From NCBI GenBank assembly GCA_025558095.1, contig JAIVFI010000018.1:372001-436000 (forward strand): a stretch of DNA of 64,000 bases. The letters are read 5' to 3'. Of the stretch, positions 54,537-64,000 are shown in pieces (position 1 is the first letter of the stretch; each line of letters starts with the position of its first letter). This DNA is from Hyaloraphidium curvatum (taxonomy: Eukaryota; Monoblepharomycota; Hyaloraphidiomycetes; Hyaloraphidiales; Hyaloraphidiaceae). The notes under the pieces are model-generated. The model saw only the letters and a list, made by a program, of their open reading frames with translations, searched no databases and was not told the origin of the DNA. The translations under genes and the position numbers were made by a program.

Positions 54537-57500
54537 GAATAGTATTGGTGACCCGGACCTGCCCCTGGCTTGGCCGCTGTTACACCATGAGTTTGCTGCT
54601 AATTGCAAAGTTCATCGTCGTCGTGTGTCTTTTTCATTTTCCCAGTTTTCCTGTCCTTCATGGACTTTGAGAAGAAGCTGGCAATGGAAGTTGAGAGCCT
54701 TCTCCTTCTGCCGCCTCGCTTTGATTGTGGGCTCAAACTCCTTGATGCTAAGAGCCCAGAGCCAGGTCTCCATGTTCCACTCGCGGCCTAGTGCTTCCAA
54801 CCTAGTCTGCAGCTTCTGGCGCCGCTCCGCATTTGCTGAACAGTGAAACAGAAAGTGTTGTTCGTCTCCAATGTGCTCAGGGTCATGCTTGCACGTTCTC
54901 TGCTGCACCTCAAGTCCTTGGTGCCTGCCTGTCTCCACCTCCAGGTCGTGGGTAGAGCACAGCAACTTTTGGACATCCCTCCGGTGCTTCTCCACCCGGA
55001 TCAGGGATGGTCCGATGTGGCCAAAGGTCATGTCACACATCCTCCAAAAGTGCAGCTTGTCGTTGTCCTTGAGCTTCTGGGCATTGATCTCCCTGAACTC
55101 GCCCTTCACAAGATTCTCCACAGTCTCCTTGGGCCATGAGAAAGTGTCCTTCTCCCACATCTCCCTCCCATCTTCGCCGCCATAGTATACAAGTAGTTCC
55201 CTCAGGAAGGCAGCCCAGTTCCAGGACCCCTTCAGTGCCTCGATCTTGAGCTCTTTGTAAAGTAGGTACGGTGCAGGATCCGCCGTTTTGATGTGCATGA
55301 GGAACTTGAGTGCCGACTCGTGGTCATGAACTGCAAGGGGGTACTGGCCAGTGATCGCATACAGACAGGCCAGGGAGGTAGACTTGGGCACATGAGTGAC
55401 GGCACGAAGAGCTATGCATGTCACTTTGTCCCTGGTGCTTTCCCCGGCAAGGTACTCCTCCTTCGGCATCTCAACAATGAACGGGTTCCCATATTGGCCC
55501 ACTGCCTTGACCTTTGTGTTGTAGAGCTTGAGCTGGAGGTCAGGACTCATCCCAGGCTGCTCCCTGATGTCACGGAGCCAGAGCCCATAAGCAGCGTTCA
55601 TCTTGGCCTCTCTGCCATGCACATGGTCCTTGCTCCGGCCGGTTGAGGTCAGCTGATACCCCAGAAGCTTGAAGCTGTCAACCCTCTTCAGCTCCTGGTC
55701 TTCTTCAAGACCCTCTCCAGCTCCTTGAGGGTGATGGGGCGCAGCAGGTCTCCAGAAGGCGTGATCGTGGCCTTGGGAAGTGGTGGAAACGTGAGCCTTG
55801 GATCCTCCTCGATCTTGGTCATGTACTCGGCGCTGGCGACCATCTCCATGTGGCGCACCAGCTCTGCAAAGGGCACGGGGTTGCCCTTGCGCCTTGCGTG
55901 AGCCTTTCCAAGCAGCTGGTAGTACCCCTTAGGCTCTCGCCTGAAGAGTCGCTCTAGCAGCTTGGAGTTCTCTCGCTCAGCAACCCTCCGCATCCTCTTC
56001 TCCAACTTCTTCCGCTCCTTCTCCAGCTCCCGCGTCTTCCCCTGGTACTCCTTGTTCAACTCGTCCTTCTCCATGAGGGATCGTAGCTCGAGAAGGCGTG
56101 ACAGCTTCCGATCAATCTCGGCCCTCTCTGCCGAGTCCGCAAAGCCGTTGAGGAACTTGTCCGCCTCTTCGTGTACGCTGACCTTGTCGTACTTCTTCTT
56201 CGCGACCTTGTTCACCGTTGCCATGATCTGGATGAGCCGGTTGCACTTGTCCGATCCAGCTTGAAGTTGCTCGTACTCTTGCATTGCCTCCTTGACCCAG
56301 GGCTCGTCGTAGAGGTTTCGCATTATTGCGAGGAAGTGGAAGTCGCACGGCACGGGCTTGCAGTGCGCCTTGTTCTCCTTCGCAGCTGGTCGCACGAGGT
56401 TGGCCTTGATGGTCAGGCTCAGGGCCATGTGGTCTGAGGTGATGACCCAGCCTTCCTTCACAAATGCAAGCTGGGTGACCGTCCCGTAGCAGCTCTGCGG
56501 CACGATTGCGTAGTCCAAGGTGCTGTCCCGCTCGCCATCCTTTCCTGCGCGAGTTGTTGCCCCCGGCTCGAGGCGCCCATTCAGGATCACCAGCTCCTCC
56601 TCGTGGCACAGTGCAAGTAGCTGTTTCCCCCTCCGATCCGTGCGCTGCTCCGACCGGATTACACGCTTTCCGAAGCTCGTGCCACGCACGTCGCTGTTTG
56701 CCTCGCTTATCCACATGTGCGTTCAGGTCCCCGATCACGATCGGCATGTCGCACCCAGCCACAATCCCTGAGAACCTCGACCACATCTCGTCCTGCGTGA
56801 CTATGTCCTGCGTTGGCGTCGGCGGTGTGTACGCCCCCAGCACGTTCACTCCGCCGACTTGGATCTGCACGACGTCCAGGATCGGGTCCAAGTCTGTCCG
56901 TACGGTGTGCGGTAGCTCCTTTCGCACAAAGACCGTCAACCCTCCTCCACCATGCTCCGAGCAGCTCTTCTCATAAACCTCGAACGTTTCCAGTACCGCG
57001 GCAACCTCTGCGCAGGTGTCGTTGTTGCTCATATGCTCCTCCCAAGTCCGCTTCTCGCCTTTGCCCGTCCACCTTGCTTCAGCGAAAACGACGATATCGT
57101 ACTCTACAATGTGTAGCAGCAGCTCACGTATAAAGAGGCTCTTCTCGAGCTTCCGCTCGACGTTTTGGTACAGTATCTTGAGGCATGTCCGAGTCTCGTT
57201 TTCCTAGCCGCGCGCAGCACGCTCTCCAGCATTCGTGCGTGCAGTCTGGCGCGTCTCCCAAAGCTCGCGCGACTTTGCTTCGATCTTTTCCATGGTGAGC
57301 GTCGTTTCCAGGCCTGTTTCCGGCTGCGTGTAGACGATCTTCGGGCCGTCGCGGCGGAAGGGAATCCCATCCTTCTCCATCTGCTGGACCAGGTGGTACT
57401 GCGCAGTAGACCGGTTCTTCTGCATCCACGTCTTCTTGCGGCTCGCGTACGCAGCCAGGTGCTTCAGGGCTCCAGCCTAGTTGAGCCGAATGAGCGTCTC

Positions 57501-57578
57501 ACGGTCCTCCTCGGTCGAGAACGTGAGCTGGAGGTCAAAGGTGCGATCTTCCGTGAGGTACCACTTGTCCACCAGAAA
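54537..57578 (-). mobile_element. LINE copy 2 with endonuclease, deleted for the RT core
   Basis: Going 5' to 3' on the minus strand: an ORF1 end (FDLQLTFSTEEDRETLIRLN, IPFRRDGPKIVYTQPETGLE), then an APE endonuclease in two frames (EYDIVVFAEARWTGKG, IVIGDLNAHVDKRG, STLDYAIVPQ, SDHMALSLTI), the coiled linker, and LKELERVLKK. At about 55699 the sequence jumps to the part just before the C-terminal ORF (54612-55622), so about 0.9 kb carrying the RT motifs is missing. The 3' end is again a TATTC-type tail at 54537-54552. It is non-autonomous as it stands. Confidence 0.87.
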
Positions 57579-57985
57579 CAGGCAGGCACCAAGGACTTGA
57601 GGTGCAGCAGAGAACGTGCAAGCATGACCCTGAGCACATTGGAGACGAACAACACTTTCTGTTTCACTGTTCAGCAAATGCGGAGCGGCGCCAGAACCTG
57701 CAGACTAGATTGGAAGCACTAGGCCGCGAGTGGAACATGGAGACCTGGCTCTGGGCTCTTAGCATCAAGGAGTTTGAGCCCACGATCAAAGCGAGGCGGC
57801 AGAAGGAGAAGGCCCTCAACTCCATTGCCAGCTTCATCTCAAAGTCCATGAAGGACAGGAAAACTGGGAAAATGAAAAAGACACACGACGACGATGAACT
57901 TTGCAATTAGCAGCAAACTGATGGTGTAACAGCGGCCAAGCCAGGGGCAGGTCCGGGTCACCAATACTGTTCTACTATTCTAGCC
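57579..57985 (+). mobile_element. 5'-truncated LINE 3' end, plus orientation
   Basis: 407 bases match the complement of the LINE 3' terminus (QQRTCKHDPEHIGDEQHFLF onward), ending in the same tail ACCAATACTGTTCTACTATTC. It lies head-to-head with copy 2, whose ORF1 end abuts it at 57578. This is the arrangement expected from a twin-primed insertion with 5' inversion or from one insertion into another. Confidence 0.85.
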
Positions 57986-58101
57986 ATGTGGCACGCCGTG
58001 CAAAACAGTAGCCTGTTTAGACTTCCAAGTCACACACAGCATTCAGTGGGTTTGCCTGCACACTGCATTGGCATCTATTGCCGACAAGGTATCAAAAACT
58101 G

Positions 58102-60434
58102 CTAACCAATGCATCCAGAGACAAAGTCAAGGAAACGCTTTCCATACATCAGAGGATTGACAGCGGATATCGTTTTGGAATCCTGGGTCACAGATTTGAA
58201 AAAGTTCTCCATCTTCTTCCCCGTGCTGTAGAAGGTCAGAATGTCAATCACCCCAAGGTAGTAGATCTCATCTAGCGGCTGATTTGCCTGGTCAGTTGCC
58301 CGAAGACCGCCATCATCCTGGTAGAAGAAGAGATGCTTGCGTCTGCACGAGTGAGACTTGGTCATGGTAGTGCTTGAGAGACTCACTCTTCTGGAAGAGC
58401 CTCCGGAAGCTTGGATGATGACGGTCCAAGTGCAATAGGATCAGACGTTGCGACTGCCTTGCGGACTTCCGACGGATTGCCACGCCAGTTCTGGCCCTGA
58501 GTGTTGGGCTCGAACACCGCCAACGTTGTGTCGCGAATGTTCTCTTGATTCCCGCGGACCATGTTGTGAATGCCAATCAGCAGGGAGTAATCCATCAACT
58601 TCTCGCGTTCCAAGAACTGCGGCACCACTGCAGCGTGAGCCAAGGGTTGCAAACGGTGAAGCAACGTGGAAAAATGATCACCTTGATGTCAGCTTCCAGT
58701 TGGGCAAGGAGTCGGGTGCGCTTCTCGGGCCCAAGACGGAGCTTTCGACCGGCTTCCAACCAGTTCAAGTCCTTCTGTACGGCTCGAGGATTGCGCCGCA
58801 AATCTTCCTCTCGGAGCTTTCGCCCATAGGTAGATCCCTGGTTTCAATGTCTGAGTAGGCACAATGCTGAATGGGAATTCAGCCTGACCTTAAGATCAAA
58901 TGTCTCATGGATATCCTTGTTCGGAGGAAAGATGTTTGCCATGACCACGAAATGGATCTTGCGGCCTCGAGGCAGCTTCACACGGTGGAGACCAAAGATC
59001 CTGTTGATGAGCGTCTGGGGATTCAAAACGAGGTGCTGCATGGATGGTTACGATTCGGCCTGGTCGTTTCGATCCCCGAGCCCGCGTACCTCGTGGTAGT
59101 TGGCAAGTATCTGCCTCAAGAGCTTGTGCTCGTTGTGGTGAATGGTCTTGATGATGAACCTGTAGTCCGCCGAGAAGTAGAAGAAGCTCCCGCTCTTGCC
59201 CGGAGACCCAAGCTCAGAGAGCACGTATTTGCCCGTAAGAGAAACCTGGCGGCGCGGCCCGAGAGCCCGGATTCAACCCGGTCCGGCAGGGGACCAACAT
59301 GCGAAGGCTCACAAGGTAGTCCGCAGGATCGATCCTGCTCACGTCACGAATGGCGCGGAACACCCATGGGGCGTAGTCTTTGAACTTGAAATCGTACTTT
59401 GAAGACGGTGTCAGTTCGTCACCAGTGCTGCGGCACAAGGCGATCAGATCGGTCCGCTTCTGCAACGACGGCGCAAGCCTCGACTGACATATCGAATGCC
59501 AACTTGTGAGCTGCGGTGAAGTCCTCGGGTTCGAGGGCCCGCCATGGTTTGGCCGTGCAACGGGAGACCTAGGCACCCAGTCAGCGCGCGTAATTTCCGC
59601 TGCCGCCCACGAGTCGTACGGCGATCCTGATCCCCGTCAACATGTCGTACATGAGGACGTAGTTGGCGTGATCGTGGCGAATCGGGGTGCCGATGACGAC
59701 ATTGTCGACACCGTCGGATCGCCGCTTCAGGTATCGAACCGCCGATGAAGATGGCGCTTGAGCTGTTGGTCCCAAGCTTCCTTCCGAAACTTCCGCCTTC
59801 TTCCCCTTCACCAGGACAGAAGCGTTATCCGCAACAGATTGCTTCGCCGAGCTGCGTGAGGTACGATCAGCAGGAGATCCGCGCAGTTCGTCGCGTCTCG
59901 CCACCTCGGCAGGCTCGGTTTTGGTGTCGTCTGGGTGGGTGGAATATCAGCATGAAATGCCGACGGCCTAGGAGAGTAACCCACGAGGCTCAATCCGCTT
60001 GGCGCCGAGGAACTGGACGGTGCTCGCTTCAGCGGGACGAACGGAGCGGCCCACGGGGTCACGCACCCTGGCCAAGGCCGAAGTGCGCCAAGAGGCATCC
60101 CTCCCTGCACTTCCTCAGTCGTTGTCCCCAGCGCTTTTGCCATTTGCGGCAAACCCAGGGGCGCGTTGACCCCTTGGATTTCAGGGAGCGATTCCCCATG
60201 TCCATTGGGCAAACCCTCGCTGTCCGCCCCAGAACTCCCCGGGCCATTCCCGGCGAGTCGTTTGCTGTCCACCGCGAGGAGATCCTGTCCATGTCCATCC
60301 GCCGAAAGCCCGTTCTCCGGCAAAGCTGAACCACCGGGAGGACCCGGCGCGAGTCCGTCCCCGACAAGCACAGGCGGCGGCTGGGGCGGAGGAAGCGGCT
60401 GCGGTGGCGACGACGCGGCCACGGCCGCAGCCAT
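58102..60434 (-). CDS. MSS4: Phosphatidylinositol-4-phosphate 5-kinase (Mss4-like)
   Basis: Makes PI(4,5)P2 at the plasma membrane. The start [20 protein letters not shown] leads into about 230 disordered residues. The kinase region reads [60 protein letters not shown] (ATP-site Lys), [19 protein letters not shown], then ETFDLK joined across an intron to [13 protein letters not shown], then [16 protein letters not shown] (catalytic MDYSLLIG). The end is [20 protein letters not shown] and [18 protein letters not shown]. Introns of about 55 bases separate the blocks. It diverges from the DYRK gene, whose 5' end may overlap its start. Confidence 0.93.
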
Positions 60435-60612
60435 GTCGCGCTGCCAGCGCGTACTGGGGTGCGGAACGCGGGGAGTGCGGATGGTCGAGGACGCGCGCGC
60501 TCTGTGCGCGCACACGCCCCGTTCGGACCAGCCCGAAACACGCCAAATCCTCCGCTTCCCAGCGCCGTCCGGCTATGCGTTTGGCCATGGGACGCGCGTG
60601 GCTGCACGGGAA

Positions 60613-62541
60613 ATGACGAGTGCGCTTCCGGCCGCGGGTGCTGGAGGCAGCACCGCGGTTGGCCAAGGCACGCCAGATGCACCGGAGGATGGGACGCGGG
60701 ATCGGGCGGGGGACGTGGCAACCGACCAGGCACCGCAAACCGAGGCTCGCGTCGTGGTCGAAGCCCAAGAGCTCCGAGGCGAGGGGAGAACGGAAGCGGA
60801 GCGCGGGACAGAGGTGTCACACCCGGAGCCCGAACCTGTCAACAAGGGGTCGAGTGGCACCGTGTCGGCGGCCGGTCGAGGCGGCGCGGCCACGAACACT
60901 TGCGCGCAGGAAAATGCGGGCCCGAATGCATGCAATGTCGGCGGATCGGGATCCTCGCCCCGGAAGGACGACAGCGCGCGCCTTTCCACCAACACTGCGC
61001 CGTCGGTTGTGCAGCGTGCCTCCAAATCGGTGCAGAGAGACAAAAAGCCCTTGTATCAGCTTACGGTCGGGTACAAAACGCTGTTGGAATCGTGCCAAGC
61101 GGTAGGCGCTCATTCCGAAGGCACCAAATGCATTGAAGCGAATTGGATCATCCAGAAACGGACCAACAAGCGGCCCTACAGGTTCACGCCAGCGTCTGGA
61201 CCGGTGCTGGCCAAGGGCGCCCTTAGCTTGGCCTCAGCATCGGCAGCGGCAAGCGACCCCGACCCTTTCGTTCTGCCCAATAGGGGACCGAACAACAACG
61301 GCTATGACGACGTGTACGACGACTACGTGGTCGTCGAGGGAGAAGTTTGGTTGGATCGGTACACCCTCGGAAAACCTCTTGGACGGGGGAGTTTTGGTCA
61401 GGTCGTCGAGGCTTTCGATTCCGTGCTTGGAAAGGCGGTTGCCATCAAGATCATCAAGTCCAGGCCCAGCTTCACCAACCAGGGCAAAATCGAGCTCCGG
61501 ATTCTCCAGCACATGAATGCAAAGGATCCAGAGGATTCGAACTGCATCGGTGAGTGCACCTTTGCCGCCTGCCCTGCGGGGTCGACTCATGGTTCTTCAG
61601 TGCGACTCTTGTGCCACTTCTCTTTCCGCAATCACCTTTGCCTGGTTTACGAAGTGCTATGCTGCAATCTCTACGAGCTTCTCAGGATCGGGAACTTCGC
61701 GGGCATGAGCCTGAACCTCGTTCGCAAGTTCGGCTATCAGATTGCGCTGGCGCTCCGATTCCTGGCGCGCGAGGACGTTCGGGTACTCCACTGCGACCTG
61801 AAGCCAGAAAAGTAAGGTCTCTTGGAGTGCCATTGCCGGGGGCTCACGCTCTACATCTTGCCAGCATTCTTCTGCGTGACCCAAAGAAAGCTCTCATCAA
61901 GATCATCGACTTCGGCAGCTCCTGCTTCGTAGACGAAAGGGTTGGTGCCGGACATCCTCTATCGAAGTCAGCTGACCCGGGGCCAGGCGTATACGTACAT
62001 CCAGTCCCGGTTTTACCGCGCGCCAGAAGTGATCTTGGGCGCGCAATACTCGAACGAGATCGACATGTGGTCGTTGGGCTGCATTCTGGCTGAGCTTTAC
62101 ACCGGACAGCCTCTCTTTTGCGGACAGAACGAAGCAGATCAGATTTGCTCGATTCGGCACATACTCGGCCCCTTACCGGCTGCTTTGCTGGACAACGCCC
62201 ATGCGGAGAAAATCCGCAAACTTGGGAAGGCTGTGGGGCATCCGGCTCCTCCTACGGGACCGTTACCACTCCGGAGCATCCAGCAGATTCTGGAGAGCCG
62301 GTTCCGGGCCACTGTCGAGAACGGCATTGGGCCCGATGCCGAGCGCCGATCGGCTGACTTCGCCGTTTTCGTTGACTTGATCGAACGACTCTTGCGGTTG
62401 GACCCCAAGCAACGGTTACAGCCTGTGGAGGCTCTCCTGCACCCCTTTTTCCGACCGGCTCCGCCGGCTCAATCTGCGACGCGAAACGGCGCAACGGCGG
62501 CAACGCTGCGACCCGCCGGCCATCTTCGTCAGGATCAATGA
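60613..62541 (+). CDS. DYRK-family (minibrain-type) dual-specificity kinase
   Basis: Tyrosine-autophosphorylating Ser/Thr kinase of the DYRK1/Yak1 group. A long low-complexity N-terminus precedes a DYRK homology box NNNGYDDVYDDYVVVEGEVW (about 61290-61350). The kinase reads LGKPLGRGSFGQVVEAFDSV, VAIKIIKSRPSF, NHLCLVYEVLCCNLYELL, VLHCDLKPEN (the HCDLKPEN variant typical of DYRKs), KIIDFGSSCF, YTYIQSRFYRAPEVILG (activation-loop YIQSRFYR with YxY) and DMWSLGCILAELYTGQPLF. Introns split the domain near 61551, 61815 and 61943. The start may be 60613 or an upstream in-frame ATG such as 60433. Confidence 0.92.
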
Positions 62542-62692
62542 CTGGCACTGTTTGCCGACTTTGTCTTTAGTCTCCTGTCTTCTCTAGAGTGTACCCGAGA
62601 GACTAGATCGGGCGCCTTGGGGCGTGTGAAAACGTGCCGAGCTGATCACCACCGCCGTGCAACCATTCTAACATCGGACCCGGCACGCGGAA

Positions 62693-64000
62693 ATGGTCCA
62701 CGACGCGCCTGGCGCGCCCGCGGGCGGCACCGACACCGCCATGGACGTCGATGCAAAAGTGGACGACGCGCAGGGGGCGACCGAGGGCACTGCGGAGAGC
62801 AGCTCGCTCGTCATGGTCGTGGCCGGTACGCAAGCCCTGTACCTGGCAAGGCTTCGCCTCACGCGTCAATGCGGCGGCAGATATCCGTCAGAATGTGACA
62901 TTGATTGAAAAGGCGGTTTCGACTATCGAGTCGCGCTTCACGACGCGTGCGCTCCGGAACACCGCGTCCGTGCGGAGGAGGCTGTCGCCAGAGATCTTGT
63001 CGTTTGCCGTGTCTTCCCTTCTGCCCACCGGTATTCCTGGTTTGTACCTCTTGCGTTGCTAAGGATCTGACCGATTGGGCGGTGGCAGACAACACCACGA
63101 GGCAAAAGCTGCTCGCGGCGCTCGAGGAGGTTCGCCAACATGGCAACACACGTCCGTTCCTACTCATTCTGCGATCCCAGAGTAAATCGGATTCCATGGA
63201 CACTGGAGGCAGTGCGGCGCAGGTCACGCCTCCGAAGCAAGTCTCTCCGGAGAGTGAGGTTTACCTCGGCCTTCTCGTCGTCATCTGTTTCCACGACAGT
63301 AAGAAGTTCAACGAGGTTGGTACACGAGGCTACGAGGATCCGCTACGACCTTTAACTTGCGATTCAGGGGCTTCGTCTTTCGGGAGATCTCATCGAGCTC
63401 ACGAGCAGCCTGAACCGGCGGACGATGGATCAGCTGGCGGCCCGGCTGTACTACTACCACGCCCGCTTTTTCGAGCTGTTGGGAAAGCTTTCGGAAGTCC
63501 GAGGGTGGGCCCATCGAGCTCTGTTGTTCCATTGGTGGCCTGACCGCGGCCGCAGCACCCTCCTCGCAGCACATCGGACGGCTACCTTGAGACGTGACGA
63601 GGATTGCCAGGCAACCCTGATGAACCTACTGCTGCGCAATTACCTGCACTACAACCTGTACGATCAGGCCGACAAGCTGGTGTCCAAGTCGGTCTTTCCT
63701 GAATCGGCGAACAACAACCAGCTCGCAAGATACATGTACTACCTCGGACGCATCCGCGCCATCCAGCTCGACTACACGTCGTCCCATCGTTTTCTCCAGC
63801 AAGCCATCCGTAAAGCACCGCAGAATGCAGCGACCGTCGGCTTCCTGCAGACGGTAGGTATGTTCGGCTTGCCTCCGGCCGTCCCTCACAGTTTGCCGGC
63901 AGACGCACAAGCTGTCAATAATCGTCCAGCTGCTCATGGGCGAGATACCGGACAGGGCCATCTTTCGGCACCCGCAGCTGCGGAAGGCTCTCGTGCCTTA
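62693..64000 (+). CDS. RPN3: 26S proteasome regulatory subunit Rpn3 (PSMD3), 5' part
   Basis: PCI-domain lid subunit of the 26S proteasome, incomplete because it runs off the window. The acidic start ([20 protein letters not shown]) is followed by [91 protein letters not shown], then [40 protein letters not shown] and [20 protein letters not shown] with [18 protein letters not shown] at the edge. At least five short introns. The order and spacing match yeast Rpn3. Confidence 0.94.

Noticed and set aside
54603..55646. Plus-strand ORFs repeated exactly at 49132-50175
   Set aside because: They are antisense shadows of the duplicated LINE C-terminal ORF, not extra genes.

Overview
The window looks like nuclear DNA of a fungus, probably an early-diverging lineage. 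It is GC-rich and gene-dense. Most genes are split by very short introns of 45 to 62 bases with GTGAGT-like donors and CAG acceptors. The gene set is opisthokont and fungal in flavour: a forkhead factor, SAP30, Gtr1/RagA, Imp1, Mam33, a minibrain-type DYRK, a VWA8 AAA+/VWA giant, and the fungus-specific 'magnesium chelatase-like' protein. The lineage is an inference from gene content; I could not run any search.

Layout. 1-5.2 kb: a multi-pass membrane-like coding region that reads, across two short candidate introns, into a Fanzor (eukaryotic TnpB-like, OMEGA-type) nuclease with an N-terminal zinc knuckle. 5.4-13.0 kb: four plus-strand genes for protoporphyrinogen oxidase, a protein kinase, mitochondrial aspartyl-tRNA synthetase and an Nramp metal transporter. 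13.5-21.7 kb: Gtr1 (with a 6-nt microexon), the Mg-chelatase-like protein, the Afg1/ZapE ATPase, a FrnE/DsbA-type oxidoreductase, SAP30 and a possible Pex20/Pex5-like protein. 21.8-29.0 kb: VWA8.

29.0-47.8 kb is a run of small genes that alternate strand almost perfectly: Tad1/ADAT1, Mam33/p32, COG1, PRCC-like, SNRNP27, forkhead, uS10, bS21m, PP2C, CDK1, an unrecognised locus, Imp1 and eIF4B. Start-to-start gaps are about 110-560 bases and several stop-to-stop gaps are under 60 bases.

48.1-58.0 kb is a nest of mobile DNA. Rearranged copies of one APE-type LINE lie in both orientations. One copy is split by a 2.87 kb element that has an 8-bp target-site duplication, inverted arrays of a GWWCACCCC-type motif at both ends, and four tightly packed ORFs, none of which is a recognisable transposase. 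This nested element and the Fanzor locus are the most novel parts of the window. 58.1-64.0 kb: a PIP5-kinase and a DYRK kinase in head-to-head arrangement, then the 5' part of the proteasome subunit Rpn3, cut by the window edge.

Functionally the cellular genes are mostly housekeeping (translation, splicing, proteasome, Golgi tethering, TORC1 signalling, mitochondrial quality control, cell cycle) and do not form one pathway. Exon boundaries were worked out by eye from reading-frame continuity and family motifs.
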